Source: Enterobacter soli ATCC BAA-2102 (GTDB taxonomy: Bacteria > Pseudomonadota > Gammaproteobacteria > Enterobacterales > Enterobacteriaceae). Taken from it: a DNA stretch of 64,000 nt. The number at the start of each line of letters is the position of its first letter. Within the stretch, counting starts at the first letter, position 1. The stretch is taken from positions 39,359 through 103,358 of the forward strand of contig NZ_LXES01000019.1 of NCBI RefSeq assembly GCF_001654845.1, in the 5' to 3' direction. The notes beneath the pieces were generated by a model. It was not told where the DNA came from. It saw nothing but the letters and a program-made list of their open reading frames with translations, and made no database searches. The translations under genes were made by a program, and so were the position numbers. Of the stretch, positions 19,387-30,311 are shown in pieces.

Positions 19387-20523
19387 ATGGATCTGTTGAT
19401 TATTTTGACCTATGTGGCTTTTGCCTGGGCAATTTTTAAGATATTCCGTATTCCTGTAAACCAGTGGACGCTCGCCACCGCGACATTAGGTGGGGTGTTT
19501 ATTGTTGCGGGACTCATTTTATTAATGAACTATAACCACCCATATACCTTTACGGCGCAAAAAGCGGTTATTTCGATTCCCATTACGCCGCAGGTTACGG
19601 GTATAGTGAGTGAGGTTACGGATAAAAATAACCAGCTCATTAAAAAAGGCGAAGTGTTATTTAAACTGGATCCAGGCCGCTACCAGGCACGCGTCGACCG
19701 ACTGCAAGCAGACCTGGTGACCGCCACGCACAATATCGATAACCTGAAAGCACAGCTTTCGGAGGCCGTCGCCAATACCACGCGAGTGTCTGCTGAGCGT
19801 GACCGCCTGTATAAAGATTATCAGCGTTACCTGAAAGGCAGCCAGGCGAAGGTTAACCCATTCTCTGAAAGCGATATCGATAACGCACGCCAGAACTATC
19901 TGGCACAGGATGCGCTGGTGAAAGGCTCTGTGGCTGAACAGACGCAGATCCAGAGTCAGTTAGACAGCATGGTTAACGGTGAGCAATCTCAGGTAGCCTC
20001 CTTGCGCGCCCAGCTTGCTGAAGCCAAATACAACCTTGATCAAACCATCGTCCGTGCACCGAGTAACGGTTATGTCACGCAGGTTTTAATTCGCCCAGGG
20101 ACATACGCAGCGGCGCTGCCGCTGCGACCGGTGATGGTGTTTATTCCTGAACAGAAACGGCAGATCGTTGCCCAGTTCCGTCAGAACTCGTTACTGCGTC
20201 TGAAACCGGGTGATGAAGCTGAAGTGGTATTCAATGCACTACCAGGACAGGTGTTCTCCGGTAAACTCACCAGCATTCTGCCAGTGGTTCCGGGCGGCTC
20301 TTATCAGGCCCAGGGAGCGTTGCAATCGCTGACCGTAGTGCCGGGTACGGACGGTGTGCTGGGCACGATCGAGCTTGACCCGAATGCTGATGTCGATGCA
20401 TTACCAGACGGTATTTATGCTCAGGTCGCGGTTTATTCCGACCATTTCTCGCATGTTTCCGTCATGCGTAAAGTGTTGTTGCGTATGACCAGCTGGATGC
20501 ACTACCTCTATCTCGATCACTAA
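19387..20523 (+). CDS. yibH: HlyD-family membrane fusion protein YibH
   Basis: Periplasmic adaptor anchored by an N-terminal membrane helix (about residues 4-45, two hydrophobic stretches). Then come a lipoyl-like half ([27 protein letters not shown] in two parts), a long alpha-helical hairpin rich in Ala/Gln/Leu, the second lipoyl half ([18 protein letters not shown]) and a beta-barrel. The 378 residues equal E. coli. It is co-transcribed with yibI; no outer-membrane or inner-membrane pump gene accompanies it. It ends at a strong terminator. Confidence 0.94.
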   Translation: MDLLIILTYVAFAWAIFKIFRIPVNQWTLATATLGGVFIVAGLILLMNYNHPYTFTAQKAVISIPITPQVTGIVSEVTDKNNQLIKKGEVLFKLDPGRYQARVDRLQADLVTATHNIDNLKAQLSEAVANTTRVSAERDRLYKDYQRYLKGSQAKVNPFSESDIDNARQNYLAQDALVKGSVAEQTQIQSQLDSMVNGEQSQVASLRAQLAEAKYNLDQTIVRAPSNGYVTQVLIRPGTYAAALPLRPVMVFIPEQKRQIVAQFRQNSLLRLKPGDEAEVVFNALPGQVFSGKLTSILPVVPGGSYQAQGALQSLTVVPGTDGVLGTIELDPNADVDALPDGIYAQVAVYSDHFSHVSVMRKVLLRMTSWMHYLYLDH

Positions 20524-20532
20524 TCTCTCCAG

Positions 20533-20565
20533 GGCAGGAATGCGATATGCATACCTGCCTTTTTT
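20533..20565 (+). terminator. Intrinsic terminator after yibH
   Basis: GGCAGG (20533-20538) pairs with CCTGCC (20554-20559), extended inward by ATGC/GCAT past one A-A mismatch, and is followed by a run of six T. Confidence 0.88.
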
Positions 20566-20613
20566 CATTGCTTGATCCATACTGACCTCTTTGTGGGCAT
20601 TCAGGATCAGGCA

Positions 20614-21222
20614 ATGAAACTTATCGGCAGCTATACCAGTCCCTTCGTGCGTAAAATCTCGGTTCTTCTGCTGGAGAAAGGGATTGAATTTGAATTCGTC
20701 AATGAACAGCCCTATAACGCCGAAAATGGCGTTGCCCGGTTCAATCCGCTAGGGAAAGTCCCGGCGCTGGTAACTGATGATGGCGAGTACTGGTTTGACT
20801 CTCCCATCATTGCGCAATACATCGAACTGCTGGGCGTGGCGCCGGCCATGCTTCCGGCCGATGCGAAAGCGGCACTGGCGGTGAAACAGATTGAGGCCCT
20901 GGCCGATGGCATTATGGACGCGGCGCTGGCTTCCGTACGTGAGCAGGCAAGACCTGCCGCCCAGCAGTCGGAAACGGAACTGGTGCGTCAGCGCGAAAAA
21001 ATCAGCCGTAGTCTGGATATGTGCGAGCAGCTCATCCGGGATGGCATCATCCAGAGTGATAGCCTGAACCTGGCGACGATCGCTATTGCCTGCGCCATCG
21101 GCTATCTCAATTTCCGTCGTGTTTCTCCTGGCTGGTGTGTAGAGCGCCCGCTGCTGGTTAAGCTTGCCGAAACGCTCTTCCAGCGTGAGAGTTTTGCCCA
21201 GACTGAACCGCCTAAGGCTTGA
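20614..21222 (+). CDS. yibF: Glutathione S-transferase-like protein YibF
   Basis: GST-fold protein: N-terminal thioredoxin-like domain (residues 1-78, [21 protein letters not shown], with the cis-Pro motif KVPALV and [10 protein letters not shown] for glutathione binding) and an all-helical C-terminal domain. The ATG at 20614 gives 202 residues, matching E. coli; the earlier in-frame start adds 14 non-conserved residues. E. coli YibF has weak or no standard transferase activity, so its substrate is unknown. It lies just upstream of selA. Confidence 0.94.
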   Translation: MKLIGSYTSPFVRKISVLLLEKGIEFEFVNEQPYNAENGVARFNPLGKVPALVTDDGEYWFDSPIIAQYIELLGVAPAMLPADAKAALAVKQIEALADGIMDAALASVREQARPAAQQSETELVRQREKISRSLDMCEQLIRDGIIQSDSLNLATIAIACAIGYLNFRRVSPGWCVERPLLVKLAETLFQRESFAQTEPPKA

Positions 21223-21275
21223 TTCGGGTTATAACACTTCGGCTCGGGAGGTTGTACAATCCCTCTTCACATCGA

Positions 21276-21298
21276 CTCCCTCTCCCGTCGGGAGGGGG
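21276..21298. repeat. Single-hairpin G/C-rich repeat fragment before selA
   Basis: ACTCCCTCTCCC-GTC-GGGAGGGGG is a half unit of the dispersed repeat, forming an 8-9 bp hairpin about 28 bases before the selA start. Confidence 0.65.
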
Positions 21299-21325
21299 GA
21301 TGATAATCCATTGCCAGGCGCTTTC

Positions 21326-22711
21326 ATGACTACTCATCTTTCTCTCTACAGCCGCATTCCCGCAACCGATCGTCTGCTTCGTGATCCTCACTTCCTGGTC
21401 GTTCTGGAAACGTTCGGCCATCGCGCAACGGTAGATATGCTGCGTACGTTACAGGAAGAAGCCCGGGAACATATTCAGGCAGAAAATGCGTTGCCAGACT
21501 GGGCTGTACACTGGGGGCTGGAGGTTGAAAAGCGGCTGGCAGCGAATACGCAAAACACGCTGCGCCCGGTCATTAATCTGACGGGGACGGTTTTGCATAC
21601 CAATCTGGGCCGTGCCCAGCAGGCTGAAGAAGCCGTCAGCGCGGTGGCGCAGGCTATGCGCTCGCCCGTTACGCTGGAGTACGATCTCGACGGTGCCGGG
21701 CGCGGGCATCGCGACAGGGCGCTGGCGGACTTACTTTGCCAGCTAACAGGCGCGGAAGATGCCTGTATTGTGAATAACAACGCGGCGGCGGTGCTGCTGA
21801 TGCTGGCGGCGACAGCAAGCGGCAAAGAGGTGGTGGTATCGCGTGGTGAGCTGGTAGAGATTGGCGGTGCGTTCCGTATCCCGGACGTGATGCGTCAGGC
21901 CGGGTGTACATTGCATGAAGTGGGCACCACCAACCGCACCCACGCGAAAGACTATCGCGCGGCAGTGAATGAAAACACCGCGTTGCTGATGAAAGTACAT
22001 ACCAGCAACTACCATATTGAAGGCTTTACCCACACGGTTGAAGAAGCCGAACTTGCGGAGATTGGGCGTGAGCTAAACGTTCCGGTGGTGGCCGATCTCG
22101 GCAGCGGTTCTCTGGTGGATTTGAGCCAGTACGGCCTGCCAAAAGAGCCGATGCCGCAGGAGATGATCGCGGCCGGCGTCAGCCTGGTGAGTTTTTCCGG
22201 TGATAAATTGCTGGGCGGGCCGCAGGCGGGGATTATTGTTGGGCGGCGCGAGATGATTGCCCGGTTACAGCAACATCCGCTGAAGCGGGCGCTGCGCGCG
22301 GATAAAATGACGCTCTCGGCGCTGGAAGCGACGCTTCGGCTCTACCTCCACCCGGAGAAGCTCGCCGAACGCCTGCCCACACTGCGGTTACTGACGCGCG
22401 ATGCGGCTTCGATTCGTGCTCAGGGAGAGTTGCTTCTGGCCCAGGTTGCACAGCATTACCCCGATTTTGACGTGCGTGTCGAATCCTGTCAGTCCCAGAT
22501 TGGCAGTGGTTCGCTGCCGGTAGACAGGTTGCCCAGCGCAGCACTTACGTTCACCCCGCGCGACGGCAGAGGCAGCCAGCTTGAGGCGCTTTCTGCACGG
22601 TTACGCACCTTGCCAGTACCGGTAATTGGACGTATTTATGATGGCCGAATGTGGCTGGATCTACGCTGTCTTGAAGATGAAGAGCGGTTTCTGGAGATGA
22701 TGTCGAAATGA
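21326..22711 (+). CDS. selA: L-seryl-tRNA(Sec) selenium transferase
   Basis: PLP enzyme converting seryl-tRNA(Sec) to selenocysteyl-tRNA(Sec) with selenophosphate. The ATG at 21326 ([18 protein letters not shown]) gives 461 residues, close to 463 in E. coli. Conserved parts are [30 protein letters not shown] and the PLP-binding lysine in [15 protein letters not shown]. It overlaps selB by four bases (ATGA), a coupled selenocysteine operon. Its presence implies a selenoprotein such as formate dehydrogenase elsewhere in the genome. Confidence 0.97.
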   Translation: MTTHLSLYSRIPATDRLLRDPHFLVVLETFGHRATVDMLRTLQEEAREHIQAENALPDWAVHWGLEVEKRLAANTQNTLRPVINLTGTVLHTNLGRAQQAEEAVSAVAQAMRSPVTLEYDLDGAGRGHRDRALADLLCQLTGAEDACIVNNNAAAVLLMLAATASGKEVVVSRGELVEIGGAFRIPDVMRQAGCTLHEVGTTNRTHAKDYRAAVNENTALLMKVHTSNYHIEGFTHTVEEAELAEIGRELNVPVVADLGSGSLVDLSQYGLPKEPMPQEMIAAGVSLVSFSGDKLLGGPQAGIIVGRREMIARLQQHPLKRALRADKMTLSALEATLRLYLHPEKLAERLPTLRLLTRDAASIRAQGELLLAQVAQHYPDFDVRVESCQSQIGSGSLPVDRLPSAALTFTPRDGRGSQLEALSARLRTLPVPVIGRIYDGRMWLDLRCLEDEERFLEMMSK

Positions 22712-24579
22712 TTATTGCCACCGCCGGTCACGTTGACCACGGCAAAACCACCTTATTGCAGGCCATTACGGGCGTAAACGCCGATCGCCTGCCGGAAGAG
22801 AAAAAACGTGGGATGACCATCGATTTGGGTTATGCCTACTGGCCGCAACCCGATGGCCGCGTGCTGGGCTTTATTGATGTACCTGGCCATGAAAAGTTTC
22901 TTTCCAACATGCTGGCGGGCGTAGGTGGTATTGACCATGCGCTGCTGGTGGTGGCGTGCGATGACGGCGTGATGGCACAAACGCGCGAACACCTGGCGAT
23001 CCTGCAACTGACCGGCAATCCGCAACTGACGGTTGCGCTGACGAAAGCCGACCGTGTTGATGAAGCGCGCATCGATGCCGTGCGCGAAGAAGTGCAGGCC
23101 ACCCTGCGTGAATACGGTTTTGCCGATGCCCCGTTATTTGTGACGGTCGCCACCCAGGGGAACGGGATTGACGCTCTGCGTGACCACCTGCAACACCTTG
23201 CATCCCGCGAGCAGGCCAGCCATCACAGTTTTCGCCTGGCGCTCGACCGCGCATTCACTGTGAAAGGGGCGGGTCTGGTGGTGACGGGAACGGCGCTGAG
23301 CGGTGAAGTCAGCGTGGGCGATACCTTATGGCTGACAGGCGTTAACAAGCCAATGCGTGTACGTGCGCTTCACGCGCAAAATCAGCCGGTTGAACATGCT
23401 CATGCCGGGCAACGCATCGCACTGAATATAGCGGGCGATGCCGAAAAAGAACAGCTGAAGCGTGGCGACTGGCTGCTCTCTGATGCACCGCCCGAGCCAT
23501 CTGAGCGCGTCATTGTTGCGCTTCAGATGCATTCGCCTCTGACACAGTGGCAACCGCTGCATATCCACCATGCCGCCAGCCACGTGACCGGGCGCGTATC
23601 ACTGCTGGAAAACAACCTTGCTGAGCTGGTGTTTGATTCCCCGCTGTGGCTGGCGGATAACGACAGACTGGTGCTGCGGGACATTTCTGCTAAAACTACC
23701 CTTGCCGGGGCGCGTGTGGTGACACTGAACCCGCCACGCCGTGGAAAACGTAAGCCGGAATATCTGCAATGGCTTGCGGCTCTGGCACAAGCGAAAGGGG
23801 ATGCTGACGCGCTGGCCGTGCATCTTGACCGTGGTGCCGTGAATCTGGCGGATTTCGCCTGGGCTCGGCAGCTGAGCGGCGAGGGTCTGCGTCAGTTGAC
23901 GCAAGAGCCGGGCTTTATCCAGGCCGGATACAGCTTGCTAAATGCACCGATTGCGGCGCGCTGGCAACGTAAGGTACTGAGCACGCTCGCCACGTATCAT
24001 GAACAGCATCAGGACGAACCCGGTCCGGGTCGCGAGCGCTTACGTCGCATGGCGCTGCCAATGGAAGACGACGCGCTGGTGCTGTTACTGATTGAAAAAA
24101 TGCGCGAAAGCGGGGTGATCAACAGTCATCACGGCTGGCTGCATCTGCCGGATCATAAAGCGGGCTTTACGGCTGAACAGCAGGCGGTGTGGCAGAAAGT
24201 CGCGCCACTGTTTGCGGATGAACCCTGGTGGGTGCGCGATTTAGCCCATCACACCGGCACCGATGAAATGCTGATGCGCCAGGTGTTGCGCCATGCGGCT
24301 CAGCAGGGGCTGATTGTGGCGATCGTGAAAGATCGTTATTACCGCAACGATCGCATTGTGGCGTTCGCGAATTTGATCCGCGAACTGGATCAGGAGCGAG
24401 GCTCAACCTGTGCGGCCGATTTCCGCGATCGGCTGAACGTGGGGCGCAAGCTGGCCATTCAGATCCTGGAATATTTCAACCGCATTGGTTTTACCCGTCG
24501 GCGTGGTAATGACCATTTATTACGCGATTCATTATTATTTCCTGAAACAAAATCGGGGATTAATACAGAAACAGAATAG
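22708..24579 (+). CDS. selB: Selenocysteine-specific elongation factor SelB
   Basis: GTPase that brings selenocysteyl-tRNA to UGA codons marked by a SECIS hairpin. The GTPase domain opens with [17 protein letters not shown] (P-loop), then [15 protein letters not shown] (G3) and ALTKADR (G4). Barrel domains follow, then a C-terminal half of repeated winged helices that binds SECIS RNA. At 623 residues it is slightly longer than E. coli (614), the extra residues being a Glu/Thr-rich tail. Confidence 0.97.
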   Translation: MIIATAGHVDHGKTTLLQAITGVNADRLPEEKKRGMTIDLGYAYWPQPDGRVLGFIDVPGHEKFLSNMLAGVGGIDHALLVVACDDGVMAQTREHLAILQLTGNPQLTVALTKADRVDEARIDAVREEVQATLREYGFADAPLFVTVATQGNGIDALRDHLQHLASREQASHHSFRLALDRAFTVKGAGLVVTGTALSGEVSVGDTLWLTGVNKPMRVRALHAQNQPVEHAHAGQRIALNIAGDAEKEQLKRGDWLLSDAPPEPSERVIVALQMHSPLTQWQPLHIHHAASHVTGRVSLLENNLAELVFDSPLWLADNDRLVLRDISAKTTLAGARVVTLNPPRRGKRKPEYLQWLAALAQAKGDADALAVHLDRGAVNLADFAWARQLSGEGLRQLTQEPGFIQAGYSLLNAPIAARWQRKVLSTLATYHEQHQDEPGPGRERLRRMALPMEDDALVLLLIEKMRESGVINSHHGWLHLPDHKAGFTAEQQAVWQKVAPLFADEPWWVRDLAHHTGTDEMLMRQVLRHAAQQGLIVAIVKDRYYRNDRIVAFANLIRELDQERGSTCAADFRDRLNVGRKLAIQILEYFNRIGFTRRRGNDHLLRDSLLFPETKSGINTETE

Positions 24580-24610
24580 ATTGAAATAGATTTATATATT
24601 AATTAACACC

Positions 24611-24641
24611 CTCGCAGGCTTAAATATATTAAGCCTGCGAG
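24611..24641 (+). terminator. Perfect 13-bp hairpin after selB
   Basis: CTCGCAGGCTTAA (24611-24623) and TTAAGCCTGCGAG (24629-24641) pair perfectly around five bases. No T-run follows, so termination may be weak or need a factor; mRNA 3'-end protection is the alternative. Confidence 0.6.
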
Positions 24642-24730
24642 AATGCACGCAAAAACAGGTTATTGATCATGTTTTTTAAATAATCTTTTCCGTATGCTGC
24701 CGATACTTTTTATCTCTTCGAGGAAATATC

Positions 24731-25882
24731 ATGGCTGCATCCGTATTTTATATTCCGTCCGTGAATATTATTGGTTCTGAATCATTGGGTAGCGCAATGG
24801 ATACCATGCGCGACTACGGCTGGCGCCGGGCGCTGATTGTGACTGATGCCATGCTCAGCAAGCTGGGTATGGCGACGGATATTCAAAATGCACTGAAAGA
24901 ACGAAATATTGCCAGCGTAGTTTATGACGGGACACATCCTAATCCCACCACGGGAAATGTGGCCGCCGGTCTTAAAGTATTAAAGGACAATAACTGCGAC
25001 TGCGTTATTTCTCTCGGTGGCGGATCGCCACACGACTGCGCAAAAGGGATTGCGCTGGTGGCCACTAATGGCGGTGATATTCGCGATTATGAAGGCGTGG
25101 ATCGTTCTGCAAAACCGCAATTACCGATGATTGCCATTAATACCACCGCGGGCACGGCCTCTGAAATGACGCGTTTTTGTATTATTACCGATGAAGCACG
25201 TCATATTAAAATGGCGATTGTCGATAAACACGTTACCCCGGTGCTTTCTGTTAACGACTCATCGCTGATGGCGGGGATGCCGGCCTCACTGACGGCGGCG
25301 ACAGGTATGGATGCTCTGACCCACGCCATTGAAGCTTATGTTTCGGTTGCCGCAACCCCCATCACGGATGCCTGCGCGTTGAAAGCAATCACCATGATTT
25401 CCGAAAACCTCGTCCATGCCGTTGAAGATGGCAGCAATACGGCGGCGCGCGAGGCAATGGCCTACGCGCAGTTCCTTGCCGGGATGGCCTTTAACAATGC
25501 CTCGCTGGGTTATGTACATGCGATGGCGCATCAGCTTGGCGGCTTCTACGATCTGCCGCACGGCGTCTGCAATGCGGTGTTACTGCCACACGTTCAGGTC
25601 TTCAACGCCCAGGTTGCGGCTGCCCGTCTGCGTGACTGCGCCAATGCAATGGGCGTGGACGTCAGCAAAATGAACGACGAACAGGGTGCACAGGCCTGCA
25701 TCGTGGAAATTCGCGCCCTGGCGCGTAAGGTGAATATCCCGGCGGGTTTGCGCGAGCTGAACGTCAAAGAGGAGGATATTCCGGTGCTGGCAACCAACGC
25801 CCTGAAAGATGCATGTGGGTTCACTAACCCTGTTCAGGCAACCCACGAAGAGATCATGGCGATTTACCGCGCCGCGATGTGA
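24731..25882 (+). CDS. yiaY: Iron-containing alcohol dehydrogenase YiaY
   Basis: Group III NAD-dependent alcohol dehydrogenase (383 residues, as in E. coli); the natural substrate is uncertain. The nucleotide-binding loop [16 protein letters not shown] is near residues 97-112. Metal ligands are the Asp and His in [11 protein letters not shown] (about 193-203) and the histidines of HAMAHQLGG and LPHGVCNAV. Strong AGGAAA ribosome site. It is followed 85 bases later by aldB, suggesting a linked alcohol-to-aldehyde-to-acid route. Confidence 0.95.
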   Translation: MAASVFYIPSVNIIGSESLGSAMDTMRDYGWRRALIVTDAMLSKLGMATDIQNALKERNIASVVYDGTHPNPTTGNVAAGLKVLKDNNCDCVISLGGGSPHDCAKGIALVATNGGDIRDYEGVDRSAKPQLPMIAINTTAGTASEMTRFCIITDEARHIKMAIVDKHVTPVLSVNDSSLMAGMPASLTAATGMDALTHAIEAYVSVAATPITDACALKAITMISENLVHAVEDGSNTAAREAMAYAQFLAGMAFNNASLGYVHAMAHQLGGFYDLPHGVCNAVLLPHVQVFNAQVAAARLRDCANAMGVDVSKMNDEQGAQACIVEIRALARKVNIPAGLRELNVKEEDIPVLATNALKDACGFTNPVQATHEEIMAIYRAAM

Positions 25883-25967
25883 CCCCTGTCGTAAACCCAG
25901 GATGGGCTGGCGAGAAAATCGCCAGTCCGAACTACCCTTGTTGTACACCAACAGCAAGGAGACGGTC

Positions 25968-27506
25968 ATGACAAACAATCCTCCCTCATCGCGTATTCAG
26001 CCTGGCGAGTATGGTTTCCCTCTCAAGTTAAAACCCCGTTATGACAACTTTATAGGCGGCGACTGGGTTGCGCCCGTCGACGGTGAGTACTATTCGAATC
26101 TGACCCCAGTTACCGGCCAGCCGCTGTGTGAAATCGCCAGCTCCGGGAAGAAGGATATCGATCTGGCACTGGATGCAGCACACAAGGTGAAAGACAAATG
26201 GGGGCATACCTCTGTGCAGGACAGAGCCGCCATCTTGTTCAAAATTGCCGATCGAATGGAGCAGAACCTGGAGCTGCTGGCAACGGCAGAAACCTGGGAC
26301 AACGGCAAACCTATCCGTGAAACCATGGCGGCGGACGTCCCGCTGGCCATTGACCATTTCCGCTATTTTGCGTCCTGTATCCGTGCGCAGGAGGGGGGAA
26401 TAAGTGAGGTGGATAGTGAAACGGTCGCTTACCATTTCCACGAGCCGCTGGGTGTGGTCGGGCAAATTATTCCGTGGAACTTCCCGCTGCTGATGGCGAG
26501 CTGGAAAATGGCTCCGGCACTGGCGGCAGGCAACTGTGTTGTGCTCAAACCTGCGCGCTTAACGCCGCTGTCGGTGCTGTTGCTGATGGAAGTGATTGGC
26601 GATCTGTTGCCACCGGGAGTGGTTAACGTGGTGAACGGTGCCGGGGGCGAAATTGGTGAATATCTGGCGACCTCAAAACGTATTGCCAAAGTGGCCTTTA
26701 CCGGGTCGACGGAGGTGGGCCAGCAGATCATGCAATATGCGACCCAGAACATTATTCCAGTAACGCTGGAGCTGGGTGGCAAGTCCCCGAATATCTTCTT
26801 TGCCGATGTGATGGATGAAGAAGATGCCTTCTTCGACAAAGCGCTGGAAGGCTTCGCGCTGTTTGCTTTTAACCAGGGTGAAGTGTGCACCTGCCCGAGC
26901 CGGGCGCTGGTTCAGGAATCCATTTACGAGCGCTTTATGGAGCGCGCGATCCGCCGCGTGGAGTCTATTCGTAGCGGTAACCCGCTGGATAGCGTTACCC
27001 AAATGGGGGCGCAGGTGTCGCATGGGCAGCTGGAGACCATCCTCAATTACATTGATATCGGTAAGAAAGAGGGGGCTGATGTTCTCACGGGTGGGCGACG
27101 TAAGGTGTTGGGCGGCGAGCTGAATGAAGGCTATTACCTGGAGCCTACAATCCTGTTCGGCAAGAACAACATGCGTGTCTTCCAGGAAGAGATTTTTGGC
27201 CCTGTGCTGGCGGTGACCACCTTCAAAACCATGGAGGAGGCGCTGGAGATCGCCAACGACACGCAATATGGCTTAGGGGCGGGTGTCTGGAGCCGTAACG
27301 GCAATCTGGCCTATAAGATGGGGCGTGGCATTCAGGCTGGACGCGTGTGGACAAACTGTTATCACGCCTATCCGGCACATGCGGCGTTTGGCGGGTACAA
27401 ACAATCGGGGATTGGCCGCGAAACGCACAAGATGATGCTGGAACATTACCAGCAAACGAAATGCCTGCTGGTCAGCTACTCTGATAAACCGCTGGGACTG
27501 TTTTAA
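25968..27506 (+). CDS. aldB: Aldehyde dehydrogenase AldB
   Basis: NADP-dependent oxidation of acetaldehyde and related aldehydes, stationary-phase controlled in E. coli. The ATG at 25968, preceded by AAGGAG, gives 512 residues with the family start MTNNPPS; the longer frame overlaps yiaY and is rejected. Motifs: [18 protein letters not shown] (cofactor), FTGSTEVGQ, the general-base Glu in LELGGKSPN and the catalytic Cys in [12 protein letters not shown]. Its end overlaps convergent yiaU by four bases. Confidence 0.97.
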   Translation: MTNNPPSSRIQPGEYGFPLKLKPRYDNFIGGDWVAPVDGEYYSNLTPVTGQPLCEIASSGKKDIDLALDAAHKVKDKWGHTSVQDRAAILFKIADRMEQNLELLATAETWDNGKPIRETMAADVPLAIDHFRYFASCIRAQEGGISEVDSETVAYHFHEPLGVVGQIIPWNFPLLMASWKMAPALAAGNCVVLKPARLTPLSVLLLMEVIGDLLPPGVVNVVNGAGGEIGEYLATSKRIAKVAFTGSTEVGQQIMQYATQNIIPVTLELGGKSPNIFFADVMDEEDAFFDKALEGFALFAFNQGEVCTCPSRALVQESIYERFMERAIRRVESIRSGNPLDSVTQMGAQVSHGQLETILNYIDIGKKEGADVLTGGRRKVLGGELNEGYYLEPTILFGKNNMRVFQEEIFGPVLAVTTFKTMEEALEIANDTQYGLGAGVWSRNGNLAYKMGRGIQAGRVWTNCYHAYPAHAAFGGYKQSGIGRETHKMMLEHYQQTKCLLVSYSDKPLGLF

Positions 27507-28474
27507 TCACCCAGCTCAGGTCGCCCATGGGCGGCCTGAGCAATTTGCTGACGAAGGCAGTTCAGTACGCCGTCCAGGACGTATTGCACGCGCCAGGGCT
27601 GGTACTCGCGTTTGCGGAATATGGCCGTAAGATCGAGCCACCACTCCTCCTGATGCGGAAAACAGGGGACTAACATGCCATGAGTGAGCTCTTTTCTCAG
27701 GCTCTCTTTCGGGGCAAAAACAATGCCGAGGTTATTTCTCGCAAGCTCCAGTGCCGTCTGGGTATTATCACAAATATAATTTCCGGTGACTTTATAGTCG
27801 CGCGCGCCTTCACTGCCGTGCGCCCGGAAACGCCAAATGTTAGCATCGTCAACCAGCATCGAGTCTATTAATATACATGAGTGATTGATTAAATCGTCAG
27901 GACCGCTGATAGGGTGGAGCTTTAAGTATTCTTTAGAGGCAAATGCCGTGACGGAATATTTTGTTAATATGCTTGCGACTAAATTTTCATCTTTCGGTTG
28001 AGCATAGGTGATTAAAATATCGCAATCGTCAGGAAATGAAACACCCTCGGAAAATTCGTTGCTATCAAGGTTATAGGTTTTTAGCGAAATATGAATATCG
28101 CCTGGATCTTCAATCTTGTGAATGACATAGCGAGCCAGATAGGTGACGATGCCCGTCGGGGCGTAGATCGTCACTTTTCCTCGTTTTTCATGCTTGTAAT
28201 CAGCAATAAAATTAATGAGTTGGCTATTTTTATCCAGTGAAGCATTAACGTAGGGTAACAACGCCTCGCCGAACTGCGTGAGTGACAGCTGGCGAGTGGT
28301 GCGCTCAAATACTTTGAGTCCAACACGGGTTTCAAAATCAGATAGATATTTACTCACATTGGCTTGTGCCATCCCTAACAGAGCGGCGGCGTCACCAATA
28401 CTGTGCGTTGCGGCGATGACAGAAATGATTTTTAACTCACGCGGCTTCAGTTGCAGGTTACTCATCATGCGCAC
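27503..28474 (-). CDS. yiaU: LysR-family regulator YiaU
   Basis: LysR-type transcription factor with an N-terminal winged helix (residues about 5-65, [25 protein letters not shown] in two parts) and a periplasmic-binding-like effector domain. It is 323 residues, or 319 if the internal Met-Ser-Asn is used. It is divergent from yiaT across about 110 bp of very AT-rich DNA, the K-12 arrangement, so it likely controls yiaT. No effector is known. Confidence 0.88.
   Translation of the reverse strand: MRMMSNLQLKPRELKIISVIAATHSIGDAAALLGMAQANVSKYLSDFETRVGLKVFERTTRQLSLTQFGEALLPYVNASLDKNSQLINFIADYKHEKRGKVTIYAPTGIVTYLARYVIHKIEDPGDIHISLKTYNLDSNEFSEGVSFPDDCDILITYAQPKDENLVASILTKYSVTAFASKEYLKLHPISGPDDLINHSCILIDSMLVDDANIWRFRAHGSEGARDYKVTGNYICDNTQTALELARNNLGIVFAPKESLRKELTHGMLVPCFPHQEEWWLDLTAIFRKREYQPWRVQYVLDGVLNCLRQQIAQAAHGRPELGD
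27514..27541. other. Long palindrome at the aldB/yiaU convergent ends
   Basis: GCTCAGG-T-CGCCC-AT-GGGCG-G-CCTGAGC is a near-perfect 28-base palindrome, with one T/G position, inside the last codons of yiaU and just after the aldB stop. It probably serves as a terminator or RNA end-stabiliser, although no T-run follows on either strand. Confidence 0.6.
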
Positions 28475-28585
28475 TCATCTATATGATTTTATATATAATA
28501 TTATATAAACAGCAGCGTTGCATTGGTAAATTTGTAACCATTATTATTCGCCCCGCTTGTTTGGCGTTTAAATGGATTGCATGGA

Positions 28586-29326
28586 ATGACTATTAATAAG
28601 AATTTACTCATCGCCGCCACGTTATTTGCAACATCATCCGCGATGGCCGGTGACTTTTCACTAGGGGCGGGGGCTGTATTTAATGAATCGCCTTACAAAG
28701 GGTATAACGAAAATACCACCGCAGTACCGTTAATTAGCTATGAAGGCGACCGGTTCTATGTGCGTCAGACCACGGGAGGATGGATCCTGTGGAAAGATGG
28801 CAAAAATGAACTGAGCCTGACGGCAACCTGGATGCCGCTGCATTTCGACCCAGATGATAACGACGACCATCAGATGAAAAACCTTGATGAGCGTAAAGCG
28901 TCGGCATTTCTGGGGGGGGCATACTATCGCCACGAAAGCTGGGGGAGCCTGAAATTCGCCGTTTCTGGTGATGCGATGGATGAAAGCGGTGGTGTGATGG
29001 GCGAAGTGTCCTATTTCCACCCGATTCGCATGGAGCGTCTGATTCTGACGCCGTCAGTGGGCATTTTCTATAGCGATGGGAGTTACAACGATTACTACTA
29101 CGGCGTGTCCGGCAACGAATCTCGTCGCACCGGGCTGGATGAATACACGGCGGGTGACAGCTGGACACCGTACGTTGGCCTTGCCGCAAAATACCAACTG
29201 ACCCAAAGCCTGTTCCTGAATGCCAGCGCGGTGTACACCGTATTGCCTGACGATGTGAAGAACAGCCCGATGATCGACCGTGACGACAGCTTCGCGTTGA
29301 TGACGGGCATGACCTGGCGTTTCTGA
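28586..29326 (+). CDS. yiaT: MipA/OmpV-family outer-membrane protein YiaT
   Basis: Predicted outer-membrane beta-barrel: signal peptide (residues 1-22, ending SSAMAG), alternating aromatic strands, and a terminal Phe in MTWRF. The ATG at 28586 gives 246 residues, as E. coli YiaT; earlier TTG-based starts are rejected. Conserved ESPYKGYNENTTAVPLISYEG (in two parts). The function is unclear (the family name comes from MltA interaction). It is divergent from yiaU. Confidence 0.92.
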   Translation: MTINKNLLIAATLFATSSAMAGDFSLGAGAVFNESPYKGYNENTTAVPLISYEGDRFYVRQTTGGWILWKDGKNELSLTATWMPLHFDPDDNDDHQMKNLDERKASAFLGGAYYRHESWGSLKFAVSGDAMDESGGVMGEVSYFHPIRMERLILTPSVGIFYSDGSYNDYYYGVSGNESRRTGLDEYTAGDSWTPYVGLAAKYQLTQSLFLNASAVYTVLPDDVKNSPMIDRDDSFALMTGMTWRF

Positions 29327-29413
29327 TGGCTTAACACTGTCCCCACGGAAGGGGGCAGCCTCTCTGATTGCCTGGTGCTGTTGCGTTTATCTGGTTTGTC
29401 AGCCTTATGTTTT

Positions 29414-29441
29414 GCCGGGTGGCGGCTCCGCCTTACCCGGC
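29414..29441. repeat. REP/BIME unit after yiaT
   Basis: GCCGGGT (29414-29420) and ACCCGGC (29435-29441) bound a REP hairpin. A further GC-rich inverted half (GCGTAGCGCC near 29470-29480) follows. An open frame crossing this stretch is a repeat artefact. The rest of 29327-29663 shows only the hicA promoter region. Confidence 0.8.
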
Positions 29442-29628
29442 CTACGATACGGCTTCAGGCCCGCGCAAGCGTAGCGCCGCCAGGCATTTTATTGCGACAT
29501 CCCCCGCATCTTCGTTAGTAACATCGTGTATTGCACTTTCTTTTCTCATCGTCTCTTCCTGTTCTGAAAACACATTGCTGCACTCAGATCATCTCTGCGC
29601 TAACGTGATCTCACTCGGTAAGTTTCGT

Positions 29629-29646
29629 GTGTATAATGTGTATAAT
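29629..29646 (+). promoter_or_regulatory. Tandem GTGTATAAT repeat, hicA promoter
   Basis: Two exact head-to-tail copies of GTGTATAAT (29629-29637 and 29638-29646) give two overlapping TATAAT -10 elements 18-35 bases before the hicA start. No good -35 element was seen. A direct repeat over the -10 is also a plausible HicB operator. Confidence 0.6.
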
Positions 29647-29663
29647 CCTCGAAGGATCAGGAT

Positions 29664-29849
29664 GTGAAAAGTGCGGACGTCATTACCATTCTGGTCGGTC
29701 ATGGCTGGAAATGCATAAGAACGAAAGGAAGCCATCATCAGTTCCGCCATCCGGTATATAAAGGGCTGGTAACAGTTCCTCATCCTAAAAAAGACATTAA
29801 ACCTGGAACTCTCGCGCAAATCTGGCGGCAGGCGGGCATCAAACATTGA
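29664..29849 (+). CDS. hicA: HicA-family mRNA interferase toxin
   Basis: Toxin of a type II system: a dsRNA-binding-like fold that cleaves mRNA and blocks translation. It has 61 residues from a GTG start; the ATG two bases earlier leads straight into a stop. Motifs match HicA: GHGWKCIRTKGSHHQFRHP with the catalytic His, then TVPHPKKDIKPGTL and an IWRQAGI end. It is 14 bases upstream of hicB. It is inserted with its partner between yiaT and sugar genes, outside the K-12 order. Confidence 0.93.
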   Translation: MKSADVITILVGHGWKCIRTKGSHHQFRHPVYKGLVTVPHPKKDIKPGTLAQIWRQAGIKH

Positions 29850-29863
29850 TATCAGGAGAAGTT

Positions 29864-30268
29864 ATGTTTTATCCGGCTTATATTCATTCTGACCTCAACG
29901 GAAGCGCCAGTGGCTTTTTTCCTGATGTGCCAGGCTGTTTTTTTGCGGGAGATTCTCTGGATGACGCTTTTCAGGACGCTCGTGCGGCGTTGACTGCTCA
30001 CTTTGAAACGCTGTTCGAAAGTGATGAAGAGCTCCCTTTGCCCGGCAATGTTGAGGCACATCTTGAGGCAACACCCGGTGATTTTATCGGTGGGCAGTGG
30101 CTGCTGGTGGACATTAATATGAAGCAGTTTGACGGCAGGGCTGAGCGTATTAATATCACCATGCCCCGTCGTTTGTTGGTTAAGATCGATTCCTTTGTCA
30201 GCGAACATCCCCAGTTCAGCAACCGGAGTGCATTCCTGGCAGAGGCAGCACGTCGAGTACTGCCCTGA
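29864..30268 (+). CDS. hicB: HicB-family antitoxin with ribbon-helix-helix domain
   Basis: Neutralises HicA and represses its own operon. The N-terminal RNase H-like fold (MFYPAYIHSDLNGSASGFFPDVPGCFFAGDS in parts, about residues 1-90) is followed by a C-terminal ribbon-helix-helix (INITMPRRLLVKIDSFV, about 97-134). The ATG at 29864 has AGGAGA upstream; a TTG at 29846 overlapping hicA is rejected. 134 residues. Confidence 0.92.
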   Translation: MFYPAYIHSDLNGSASGFFPDVPGCFFAGDSLDDAFQDARAALTAHFETLFESDEELPLPGNVEAHLEATPGDFIGGQWLLVDINMKQFDGRAERINITMPRRLLVKIDSFVSEHPQFSNRSAFLAEAARRVLP

Positions 30269-30272
30269 TTAT

Positions 30273-30295
30273 TGCCCTCTCCCGTGGGTGAGGGC
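30273..30295. repeat. Single-hairpin G/C-rich repeat fragment after hicB
   Basis: GCCCTCTCCC-GTG-GGTGAGGGC lies between the convergent hicB and GH127 genes. It may act as a weak terminator. It belongs to the same repeat family as 14111-14200. Confidence 0.6.
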
Positions 30296-30311
30296 AGCAG
30301 GCTATAAGGAA

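Noticed and set aside
29368..29667. A 99-codon plus-strand frame between yiaT and hicA
   Set aside because: It runs through a REP element and the hicA promoter; its amino acids come from the repeat.
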